DNA of 64,000 nt. It comes from Opisthorchis felineus. Taxonomy: Eukaryota > Platyhelminthes > Trematoda > Opisthorchiida > Opisthorchiidae. A program made the translations under genes and the position numbers. Positions 23,091 to 33,700 of the stretch are shown here, in pieces (position 1 is the first letter of the stretch; every line of letters starts with the position of its first letter). The stretch lies in assembly GCA_004794785.1 (NCBI GenBank), contig SJOL01006433.1:616341-680340 (forward strand). Direction: 5' to 3'. The notes beneath the pieces were generated by a model. That model did not search any database. It had not been told where the DNA came from and saw nothing but the letters and a program-made list of their open reading frames with translations.

Positions 23091-24289
23091 AGTTGCCTAA
23101 AAAGTCCTTTGACACTCGCATAAAACCTCGCTCGGCGAGCTGTTGCGCGCAGTGAACACCCCCGTCGCTGAAGTGACCCACGGTTCAATACGCAGTCTTC
23201 TAGTCTTGTAAACCTTCAGATGATACCCATATGTGACTGTTTCACTCGCATCACTAGAAAAACATAAATAATTTCCAAGGTTTCGTAATATCTCTCACGC
23301 ATGCGTCAGATCAGTTCTGTTCATTGGAAGCAGCCCCAACCGTTGAAGCCAAACTGTTATCCGACGTCGAACCTGTTTCAGTAATAGAACCTCCTGATTT
23401 GTCACTGAGCTTGTAAGTGGTTGTCCAGGTGTCTGACATCCACAGAGATTAGGGGTAGACTCCGATGGGTCGTATGCCCGAAGGATCGTGTGGCACCAGT
23501 GTTCTCATCTGATGTTGCTGTCAATGATGATTATGAGGAGGATCGTGTGGTGGTGCATACCATATTTTTCCTTGAGTCAGCCACTCTCTTTCCGTGTGAA
23601 GTGGTCACAAAAGGCTTGAGTTCTACCGCCAGTTCTCAAAGAATTAAGCTCTAAAACGATATGACCGTAGACGCAGTCGACCGATCGAAGAGACATCATA
23701 CTTATCATAGCTGTTAGAGAGCATCCAGCATACTAACCACTAGAGTAGCCTGTTCAAAGTACGTTGCATCCCCTCTAGTTTCTTATTCTTCGTCCCTCCA
23801 CAGTTTTAAGCCGTGCGCATGCAGATGGCAGCGAAGGGTTAGATATTGCAGCATATATCTTGAAGAGTTCCGGGTCCAAAACGGATTCTTAGGGGGACGC
23901 CACAGGCGACCTGTGTGTTTTCGGATCAATGGTCATTGACCGTCACTTACGTAGTGAACCCACTGCACTCACGGTCGATTCGGAAGAAGTGTGTTCCCTT
24001 CATCAATCTGGTGTGGAGGCTTGTTGGGGACTTTATTTAAACCAATGTCAATGGGATACCCCGCATCTACATCGTGCGCCGAGAACTCTGACCGTCAGTA
24101 GATTCGTTAAGCATGATTTACCCGCTGCAAGCCATGCTATTTACCCATCCAAAGTCCATAACGTCGAAGGTGCCCGTGAATGACATCTACCACACGATCC
24201 GTCATCCTCCCGGTCACAGAACGGAGAGGCTCTGTTCTATAACCCTCTGATTTTTACCTGTCCATGATTAACCATGATTACCTGTCCTG

Positions 24290-24325
<36 letters not shown>

Positions 24326-25015
24326 GCAACGGGGAACTTCGGTCCGCTAGGCAGGAAACTTTCATTCAACGAGCGTCTGAAGAGTTGGTACTGTACTGTC
24401 TGAGTATTCGTGAATGCAATTTACCCGGCTTCGAGGCAGATTGTTCATCTAGCTTCTTCAGGATTGACTCTATTTCCGCTGGCTTGAACTCCATCCTTTT
24501 GAGTCTTCGATGTATGGCCATTTGTAATATTCCAGGCGGCAACAATTCATCAACAACTACAGACGTATGTCGTAATATTATAGCCTCATTGTAGTCCTTG
24601 ACCGGTCAGTCTGCGTTGTTAGGTCACAGCGATGGAAAGGCATTCCCTGCTTTGATTCCTTTCAGACGTCTTGGCGTAGACAGACTCAACCGATGTCGAT
24701 TCCTACATCCGCCGCTTGGTGCACTTGAGTAGCGTCCGCTGATTTTTGCCAATACTGTATGTACCATGGTCCATAGGTGTCCGGCTTAGCTTGAACATGT
24801 TCCATAATTTCTTGCGCTCAGCACCGAGGTTCTCAATGGCGGGCTTTGTCAAGGTTATCGTCTCTTGCAACTTGGGGTGAACCTAGTACACGGCTGTTGA
24901 ATCTGTCGTTTACCGTGAGTCGATGTCGCTTTACTGAAACCAGCAGAGACCTATCAGTCTAGCCGTTTGACAGTCTCTGCCATTGCTAGTAAGTCACAAC
25001 ATTCCAACATGGTAA
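23091..25015. other. Unassigned stretch containing a TAA microsatellite
   Basis: Only short frames. The 106-codon plus frame at 24274-24594 is produced partly by the TAA/AAT repeat and is not a gene. Minus-strand 24600-24900 has weak retroelement-like coding character that I could not confirm. Confidence 0.35.
24290..24325. repeat. (TAA)n microsatellite, about 12 units
   Basis: An uninterrupted trinucleotide run TAATAATAAT... of about 36 bases between CCTGTCC and GCAACGGGG. Confidence 0.95.
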
Positions 25016-25084
25016 TCGTTCAACGGTAACACCCTTTGGGTGCCTAGCTGCCATGCCACCCGAAGGAAGCACGAGGGCTGGGAC
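25016..25084 (-). mobile_element. tRNA-derived SINE, short 3' fragment, minus strand
   Basis: ATCGTTCAACGGTAACACCC through CACGAGGGCTGGGACAA matches only the last 70 bases of the SINE in reverse. A fuller copy in the same orientation lies 110 bases further on. Confidence 0.8.
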
Positions 25085-25194
25085 AATATTTGCAAGCTTC
25101 TGTTCTCCATCGGGAGCGTGGCAGGAGACGATAGATGTGTTTCAGGAGCTCCTAATGAACCACGTAAGATAGAAATAATAATAATCGTTCAGCT

Positions 25195-25363
25195 ATGACA
25201 CCCTTTCGGTACCTAGCTGCCGTGTCAGCCGAAGGAAGCCTGAGAGCTGGGATACTGCCAGGCTGCCCAAGCCTAGACAGAAGTCGAGATGCAGAGGTCG
25301 GGTTGGAACCACGGACCTTCCGGTCAGTAAATTCGCGCTCTAACCACCGGGCCTTCTCGCCCC
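25195..25363 (-). mobile_element. tRNA-derived SINE, near full length, minus strand
   Basis: Reverse-complement SINE from TCGTTCAGCTATGACACCCT to CCGGGCCTTCTCGCCCC. The B box is altered (GGTTGGAACC on the plus strand). The A-box end is present. The sequence before it is an AATAATAATAA run, a plausible priming site. Confidence 0.85.
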
Positions 25364-25939
25364 AATAAACCGCGTCACCTATGTTCACTACCAAAAGTGT
25401 TAGTGTAAGGTCTAGGCTTGTCCAGGACAAACTCCAGCTGACGATAACACGTGTTGAATCATACTGGAGTCGACTGTAGCCTCCAAGAGTCTGAGATAGA
25501 GTGAGGTATCTGATATTGACGTTTCGAATTGATTCCAATCAATTTTTGGAGCACTCAAAGCTTCAGCTGAGAGTCAGTCGTTACCCCCGAGCCACACGCC
25601 TGAGTCGATCTAATGTCGCGATTCTTAGTGACTTTGGAATTTTGTACATGAATCTCTCCAATGGCTTATACGGCACCCAACGGCCTTTTCCGATGAGCCA
25701 CTGAGCGACTTAAGAGTGATGGGTTTGATGGTTGAGCGCCAGTATAGAATCACTGGACCTTCAGTTCTGTCGTCAACCCTGCCACCAAGAAACAGATATC
25801 CAGAAACACCCGGTTCATTATCTTAAATATCAGTGGATAGCCAGGTCTCAGCGAGTCCGACAATGTGCGGATTCCCATCAATGGTCGTCATTCTAACCAA
25901 TTCGAGTTTTCTATTCCGACCGTGTATTACATGCTACAG

Positions 25940-28110
25940 TCGATCATCATCATTTTTGACAGCAGCACCAGATGAGAACACTGTACTTCACTGCCACAAC
26001 CATGCCAGTTTATTTGAATAAGGTCATATAATGGGACGAAAAAATGGAATAGGATGAAGTGCATAGGACTAGCCTAGCGCAAACGACCGGTGGGCCTCCA
26101 ACACTTAGATAATCTGAAAGAAACTGAAATGAACTTCACTGACACCGGTTAACCGCCATATCATTCAGTGTCTCCAGCCAAGTACAGGGACCCCATTCTG
26201 AAAGGCGAACAGCACCAACAGCACCCAGATTCTTTGTAACCTTTTTTATTTCCTTCTGCCCTGTCAGGTTCTCTCCACTTATAGGTTTTACCGCCCCGAA
26301 TTAGGCACGGTAAAAAGCACTCGTCTTGGCAGCTGATAAGTCGGCATGCATAACACAACCCGGCCAACTTAGCTTGTAGTGCCGGCTACATTCAGTGAAG
26401 TATCTTCGCCCTCTCCAGGGACCCGCCTCTTGATCACCTCATATCGAATTCGTTGGTCCCAGCCGATTCTAGCTATAGTTCTCAGGCATCGGTGGCCAAT
26501 AAACTAAAGACGTCTTGGATAATCCGCTCAAAGTGACTTATGTCTCACAGCCGTATTACAGTGCAACTCGCACTGTAGCCTGGTAGACGCGTCCGTTGAG
26601 ACCATTTATAATACCACCAGTGACGCAGATTGGCAAACGCAATTATCGACCTTGAGATTCGTGCGTTGACTTTGTCTGTCACACTACCGTCAGAGCTAAT
26701 TAAACTCCCGAGATACGTATGGCGCTCCTCAACTTCCAGTGCCACACTCATTGAATTCTTAGAGGTATGTTCACAGTCTGTACTTCCCGCAGCGTGACTT
26801 TGCACCCTGTGGGCACGAAGCATATGCCGAAGGATTGGAGGACCTTCGTCAGCTTTTCAAGTGTTGCTTGTGCTTCCCACTTTTATCCAAAAAATATGAG
26901 AATGATGTCGTCTGCATATTCCAGATCGACAAGGTTCTCTCCCGGGAAGATCTGAACGCCGGGGGGTTGCAGACCTTCCACTGTTCGCCTCATCACTTCA
27001 TCAGAGACGAAAACGAGCAAAAATGCACGGTGGACACCACTGCTTGTAAGAACGATTTTTGGGGGCTCACTGTACACTCACCCGCCTACATATATGTGAA
27101 TACAAACAGCGCATGACATTCGCGAACTTGCGGGGCGTGTCGTGTTGCGCAAGCTTGTTGCCAAACGAACCGCACAGAGGCGACTATCAACGGATATCCA
27201 ATCAAGTAGAGACGCTTCCGCTCGGTCGCTCAATACAATACCCAACTCAGCATATCCAGCTGCAGCGTCCTCTGCATCACCAGAAGTGCGGAGCCGGAAC
27301 CTGGAGGGGAGCGAGGGGGCAGTCAATTCAACTACAGTAATTGACTCCTGTATCCTTGTTTCTGACAGGCAGCATACATCAATGCAGATGGAATACAGCG
27401 TAAGAGCAAGAGCCACCTGATGTTTTGCTCGCTTCAGTGTGCGAACATTAAAGGCAGCTAAGTAGACCGACTTTCGGGGTTTGAAGACATTGCAAGGCGT
27501 TTAGGGTTGTCACTGAAGTCGGACGTATAGAAGCTGCAGCTGAGTGTAATGCATGATGAACAATGCGGTACGTCCTAGTTCCGGGACTTGCGGAAAGAGT
27601 TTTCAAACTTGGGTGGCGTAGGGTAGAAGAGAGAAGACTTGAAAGTGTAAGAAACGAGACGTCAGCAGTAGCATATTTTCGCTTACCCGCCCTGCTGTAT
27701 GCAGCAAGTAAGGCGACCCGGCTGACGGCACCACGCGAAGGCCGATGTGGCGTGAGATTATTTTTAGTTGTGTCATGGTTGTACGTGGACTGGACTACGT
27801 TCAGGGCGCCCACACCTGGACAGGAAGATGATTGGGATCCTCAGCGAAAGCCCTTGGATCAAAAGCCTGACCACAAGACAGCGGCGGTGTTTAGCGGGAA
27901 ATGCAAGTACATCACCATTTTTATGGAACACGTTCCAACCCCCAACCTGGATGGCCAGGAGAATGTGTTGGTCTGACCTCTGACCACTGACCAACCTGTT
28001 GTGAGAGACTGAGAGTGTCGGATGGACACCATCCGGTATAGCTCAGTGGGTCACGGAGGCACACAAACCGTCACACCTCGGTAAGGTCCAGTCTCTTTGT
28101 GACGGACCTT
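25940..28110 (-). mobile_element. Non-LTR retrotransposon copy, minus strand, internally deleted
   Basis: Read on the minus strand from about 28110: a 5' UTR shared with 56625 and 63726; then an endonuclease start at 27416-27078 (DVCCLSETRIQ, RFRLRTSGD, DSRLCAVRL). After a deletion comes the RT core with [18 protein letters not shown] (about 26955-26890), where YADD is the catalytic motif. Then LEVEERHTYLGSLISSDGS, ANLRHWWYYKWSQRTR, and a degenerate C terminus (HYKLSWPGCVMHA, EWGPCTWLETLNDMA). It ends at an ATGATGATGA tail near 25940. Stops after LIFFG and before VWHWK inactivate it. Part of it is one arm of a perfect inverted repeat with 28863-29259. Confidence 0.85.
26579..26975 (-). repeat. 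Left arm of a perfect 397-bp inverted repeat
   Basis: The reverse complement of these 397 bases equals 28863-29259 with no mismatch when read side by side. The arms lie in two non-LTR copies of opposite orientation and share the same inactivating stops. Outside the arms the copies differ quickly. The loop between the arms is about 1.89 kb. Confidence 0.9.
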
Positions 28111-28159
28111 ACGACAGCACGCGGACTTTGACCTGTGAGCACCAAGCGGGATTCTGACC

Positions 28160-28745
28160 GGGTAAAGACTGCATCGACCAGATCTCACTCCTCCAACTGT
28201 CTGAGCAACACCAAATATACGAGCGATTCACAGTTTTAAATTTTCTTAACTTTAAAGGTGTGTTCTATTCCGTCGGTCGGTCAGTGCCTCTAACTACGCT
28301 CGCCCGATTGGGGGATGCCCCAGAGGTCTGTGGACGTAATCTGGTCCTTAAATTCATGTACTTCTGGCCACGTGAGAGTGTACGGGAGCTCTCTACAACT
28401 TTTCCAACAAGAAATAGTGTCCCGCAGCGAATGTTCGCTGTCCCCATTTTCGTTCAACTTCGTAATCCATGAAAAAGTGTGGTAGACGCCGAAGGTTTTT
28501 TAAAATCCTGCTGTTAAAATGATTGTTGGTGAGGACCTTGTCGATCTGGAGTATACGGTAGTCAACGTTCTAATCCTTGAAGCGGAGAACAAAGCACAAG
28601 TGCAGTTGAGTGATTTGATCGCCGTAGCACCTTTCGGCATTCGCCTTGCACCTACAAAGTACAAAGCTGTTTCACAGCATGTAGTATAAAAATGCCTCTA
28701 GCAATTCAAGAAGTACTGGAAGTTGTAGAGAAGTTTACGAACTAC
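28160..28745 (+). mobile_element. Non-LTR retrotransposon RT fragment, plus strand
   Basis: Encodes CIDQISLLQLSEQH, NFKGVFYSVGRSVPLTTLAR (the FDSVDR-type motif, altered) and SVPQRMFAVPIFVQL. After a break comes GEDLVDLEYTVVNVLILEAE, where the YADD motif has become YTVV, then APFGIRLAPTKYKAV. Stops and the lost active site show it is dead. It lies between an oppositely oriented copy and a second plus-strand copy. Confidence 0.75.
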
Positions 28746-28829
28746 AACGTGACGGTCTGCACACTTCCATAACCCATTGAGCTATACTGTTTAGTGTATA
28801 TGACATTAACGTTTTTGGTGTTTAATTTC

Positions 28830-29505
28830 GTCATCGGCGAAGTAATGAGGCGAACAATGGACGGTCTGCAACCCCCCGGCGTTCAGATCTTCCCGGGAGA
28901 GAACCTTGTCGATCTGGAATATGCAGACGACATCATTCTCATATTTTTTGGATAAAAGTGGGAAGCACAAGCAACACTTGAAAAGCTGACGAAGGTCCTC
29001 CAATCCTTCGGCATATGCTTCGTGCCCACAGGGTGCAAAGTCACGCTGCGGGAAGTACAGACTGTGAACATACCTCTAAGAATTCAATGAGTGTGGCACT
29101 GGAAGTTGAGGAGCGCCATACGTATCTCGGGAGTTTAATTAGCTCTGACGGTAGTGTGACAGACAAAGTCAACGCACGAATCTCAAGGTCGATAATTGCG
29201 TTTGCCAATCTGCGTCACTGGTGGTATTATAAATGGTCTCAACGGACGCGTCTACCAGGTTACAGTGCAGGCTTTATTGTTGTGTGATTAACACATGACC
29301 TCTGCGGACAGATGGTCTGAAACGTCTTCAGGCATCAAAGCTATCGCCTTCAATGTGTGGCTACCCAGTTCCCGAACTAACCAGATGTGCCATCCCCTCC
29401 AAGGCTTGGCTGTATGTCCCACAATCTCCCGTTTTCCGGTGATCAAAACTGTAGCGGCCGGAGTGGATGTGCCTATGGTACTCGGTTTATAGCTACTAAA
29501 TCGAA
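28830..29505 (+). mobile_element. Non-LTR retrotransposon 3' RT fragment, plus strand
   Basis: Carries [18 protein letters not shown] (YADD retained), then stops, then LEVEERHTYLGSLISSDGS and ANLRHWWYYKWSQRTR. Beyond 29260 similarity to the other arm fades and a tail-like segment follows (CCGGTGATCAAAACTGTAGC, related to the 3' UTR at 36560). The segment 28863-29259 is identical to the inverted copy at 26579-26975. Confidence 0.8.
28863..29259 (+). repeat. Right arm of a perfect 397-bp inverted repeat
   Basis: Identical to the reverse complement of 26579-26975, from GGTCTGCAACCCCCCGGCG to GCGTCTACCAGG. The next base on either side already differs from the other copy. Confidence 0.9.
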
Positions 29506-30173
29506 TTGAATGAATTGAGGTTTTTGATCACGGATGTCTTAAAACAATTGATTAACCAGCCGGGTGAGACTTCAGTCTGAGATGTCGGCTTTCGCGTAGC
29601 CAGTCAACACGTGACCACCTAACGTGCATGCCGTGACTGAAGAATGTGTGACGCTATATCCCTTCTAAGTTGGAGCTTATGACAGTGCTTTTTAGCCGCT
29701 CTTGGCCGAATGATTGAGTGTTCAGACTACTATCGAGGTGTTCGTTGGTTTAAATTCCCCGGAGATTTTCGTGATGCGCACTGCTGATGGTTCCCAATAT
29801 GGATGAAACCACTCTGTAGTGCTTCTCAGTTTTGAAGTGCGAGAGCTGAGGTGCTAACCTAGACAGTCCATTTGAACTGCCTGGTCTGTGGTCTACACTT
29901 GTCGACATTTTGAGTGGTGTTTCCTTTGGACTGTGAGACAGCTATTTTCCTTATAAGTGACGTTTTTGAACCATTTATTTTCTACCCTTTGAGCAGTCGC
30001 AACCCAAGATTGCAAGTTTGGTAACATAAAACTCCATACTTTAGCTGAGGGACAGCGTGCTGTCCACTAACATCGAATTCGTCAATCGGTGCAGTATTCG
30101 CTTGCGTACAAGCATCATTGTTAATTATCTAGTATTATCTAGTTCTCTTTTTTTTCAATTTTTCCTTACCCAG
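29506..30173. other. Intron or upstream region of the RBM26/27-like gene
   Basis: Ends in a strong polypyrimidine tract and acceptor (TTTTTTTTCAATTTTTCCTTACCCAG, ending at 30173). The upstream exon that must encode the start Met was not found here. Confidence 0.5.
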
Positions 30174-30757
30174 GTGTGTGGCCGACCCAATACCGCTGTC
30201 ACAGTACGTCATTGCATTAATTAAAAAGGATAAGCCGGAAAAGGAACTAAAGGAAATATGTATAGACCAATTGGAGGTATTTTTGCAGGAAAACACGTCC
30301 TCATTCGTTTCCGACCTCTTTGCTGCTCTAAAGTCACGTTCCTACATAGCGCCCGAAGCGGCCGTTACCCATGCAAATGCGCAATCCTCAAACGATAGCT
30401 CAACTGCGACGAAGCGTACACCGGCGTGTGAGCATTCTCGGCCTGACGTCTGCAAAGACAAAAAACGACATACTCCGGGTGATTCGGTTGTACCAGACAC
30501 CGATTCTTTACCCTCCGCACCAAAACAAAGACGCAAGCGTTCAAACAGTAATAGACCGAAATCTGCAACCAGTTCGAAAAGTCGATCACATTCCCCACAA
30601 TCTGCTGGTCGCAACGCAATTTCTTCTACCGCTGGGAACTCTAGGACTGGCCGAAAAAGCGAGGACAAAGAAGGTGTTTCAGACGATGGGAGAACCCGTC
30701 CGGCGGACCTTGATACCCATTTTTCCAGACGTGACAATGACCACACGGGACGTCGTG
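30174..30757 (+). CDS. RBM26/27-like: RBM26/27-like exon with PWI-like domain
   Basis: Follows acceptor CCTTACCCAG and ends at donor GTGAGT (30758). It starts CVADPIPLSQYVIALIKKDK and continues EKELKEICIDQLEVFLQENT, matching the N-terminal RBM26/27 fold. The second half is Ser/Arg/Lys-rich (SSKSRSHSPQS). Entered after base 2 and left after base 1 of a codon. The long minus-strand frame opposite it is a shadow. Confidence 0.88.
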
Positions 30758-33700
30758 GTGAGTTGTATAACGTCTCCATTCAATGTATTATCTACGACTA
30801 AACTTGTACCTAACCGCTTGTAATGTTGACACAAATCTGTTGGTTATTTCGCGTATTGATCGTCTCGTGACTGTGGATGTGGCAATAGTGATGCAGGGAT
30901 ATATAGTATGTGTGGGATGTTCGTTTTTGTTAACGAGCTATCCTGTTCATTTTGCGACAGCATTTTTCTTGGCGTCCCACCTGCTGTTGCTCTTTGAGTT
31001 TTTTTCGAGGGGTCTGCTAACTGACTCTGCACATATACTAGCCTGTAGAAAATTTGGATCTAGACTCTCTTGGTGCCACTGAAATCTGTCCGTAGAACAA
31101 GAACCTCGTAATGGTATTCCCAGTTATATCTTAAGGTATTTATACGAGAAGCTGCATGTGCGGTAACGCACCAGTTTACTTTCAGAATATTGGGCCATCG
31201 TGACTTGTCTCAGCAGGACAAGGCATCTCCCCCTTGCTGCAAGGATTTTGATACATTTTGCTCCTTCTACGGACTGTAATACGCTTGTGCGAGGCCTCCA
31301 CCCATTTCTCCGGTTTCGAATCACTTGCAGAGTTTTCGTAGTCATAATAGATCAGAAATGTTCCAGCCAACAAGTAGTTCCGCCTTTTTGGAAAGCGCTC
31401 TTCTACCTCATCAAAGTTGCACAAATTCGCACCCCATGCTGAACTGCTTTTCGAAGTCCGAACCCTTCGGTGAGTGAGAGCAATTATCCCACTTAAACCA
31501 TTCGGAAAGATATTTTGTCATTCGGCAAATAAGCGCTTGTGATCATAGTTTTTGATCAGCGTTCAGGCGTTTCATAGAAGCACGATCGATGTTGACTAAA
31601 CGCTTATCAGGCAGCCTGGATCAATGTCAAAAAGTGTCCTTTAAATAGCGGGGGGCCGTTGTAACTTTCACACTCGCACGCACTCGCTTGTTGCAATAAA
31701 GCTGTTGAGTTCCCTGTCGGTGAGTTCTTTTTCTGGCACCAGTCACTGGAGTGGGAACAGCAGCAGATACAACAGATTGGCGACTCAACAGATATAACAG
31801 TTTTGAACACTCCTATCGTCTCTCTCCCGAAATTTCGGTTTGATGGAGAGGTCTTTCGTATTCGCTGATTGATAAGTTTTCGCCGAACAGCTTGGTTTTT
31901 TGGTGTCTCCCGGGATGGAGGAGATAGTGTGACACGAACAGCAAAGACGCAATGCTGATAAGCGAAGTTGAGGCACCAAAAACGTGTGTCCCATGATTAC
32001 TGTTTGTGAGGAGGATCCTCATATTGAAGTGGTCAAATCAACGTTACTCTCTCAACAGACTGTCAAGCGTTTTCGTTCTGTGAACATTGCAATGTAGACT
32101 CGCTTTAAAGCGGATACGCACCGATTCAAGTTTCTTCCTGATTCAGCCTATCCCAATAATCAGCTGTGCTGAATCGGCCGTTTATCAATGGTTGACAAAG
32201 CATTCTAGGCTGTAGTTACAATAAAACAATGCAAAACTGACTGTCTTGTGTGTACGTTCTTTTCTGGTGATCACAGCAGAGGACTACATTGGGATTTCAC
32301 CTCACTCCACCATCTTACCATTGCGTGCTATTAGGTTAGGCGGGTTCGAGACCCATTTTCCAGCATGCGTAGCCAAAACGGGTGAGCGTGAATCGACTGA
32401 TCCACTCGTAAGTAGTCGATATCTTCGGTCAGTCAGTCAGCAAACAAGACCGGAACATCACCTTTATCAGCGTAACCAGCGCGCATTAGTAGTCGAGTTT
32501 AAGTCGGGTTCAAGTGACATGTTTGATCAGGCATTCAAACCAATAATTGTAGTTCGGTCGGCTAAATACTGAAGCTTAATTTTTCGTGCTTCTCTATCAT
32601 GAAGTTTCAATCTTCTTGTTGTTGTCGTCAGTGACTTTGGTATTCTTTCTGCTGGTTCCTCCCGACTTTCTGGATAGCAGTGTGGCGCTCTGCTTGATCA
32701 CGGGATTTTGGATTGGAGGGTGGAAACCGTAGGTACAAATTTTCAGGCTGTCTGCAGCATTCGTCAAGAGGGACTGAGGGGACAGGACTACCGGTGTCGA
32801 ACGTCATGGAAGAGATAGCCGTTGTGTCGCTCCGGTTGTTCTCCGGTTTGGCTTTAACTGCAGCGACCACAAAATTGTCTCGGCGTATTGTTCCCGTGGA
32901 CGTATTTCCCCCATTTGTTGTTTTGCTACAGACGGTATTGAGGGGTCGCTCCAGTTGCTGAAGTGTTCCAATCCAATCTTGGCGTAAGAGATCGGGGCCT
33001 GTGTAGTTGGTTAAACTTCGTGGATCAGTTCAGTTTCCCGATTTGTTCCAGGTTTCCATCAGATGCATTATGAACGGTGCATCTTGCATGTTCAACTAGT
33101 GGGCTTCCGATCACGTTCCAGGTCCGTTTTGAAATCAGGATGAGTTCAGAAACTCTAGCAAGTTGGAGCGTGGCCGGTGTTCCATTGATGCATACCTTGA
33201 GTTTTGATTGGTCGGGTCACTTCATTCTGAATGCAGAGGTCACAGCATATGACCGCGTTTTTTTCTTCTGATCACTATTTGCGCGAGCTACTGAAGTTGC
33301 CTCTGTAGCATTCTTGTCGCTTCTTCGATTGCACCTGCTTTACCTTTGGTTCCAGCGGGGATAGTGTTGGGAAAAGTGTCATTCATCACAAAACAACAGG
33401 ATATGGGAAAGTTTATTGGAATACTTTTATAATTTGCATGCATTTAGCAGGTTACTTCGCACAGCATGTTAGGCTCAGATTGCTTGGAATGTTCGGTCGC
33501 TGTAGTACCAGCCTTGAGATTGACAAGGCGGTAGGTAGGTTTCTGAAGTGTCGGCTCCGAATGTCTACATCTTGTGGCAATTGAAGATCAGCTACGAGGA
33601 TGAGACAATTGAATTGATCCTTCGTTATGATGCTGAGCTTTAAGCGCCCACGTTCGCTGTTGACCACACTGGCATGCGTGGTGAAATTTTCAGCCTCCTT

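Noticed and set aside
24274..24594. 106-codon frame with a poly-Asn run
   Set aside because: The Asn run is produced by the (TAA)n microsatellite read as AAT; no other coding evidence.
30342..30779. 145-codon minus-strand open frame
   Set aside because: It lies entirely opposite the first visible RBM26/27-like exon, which is supported by homology and splice sites.
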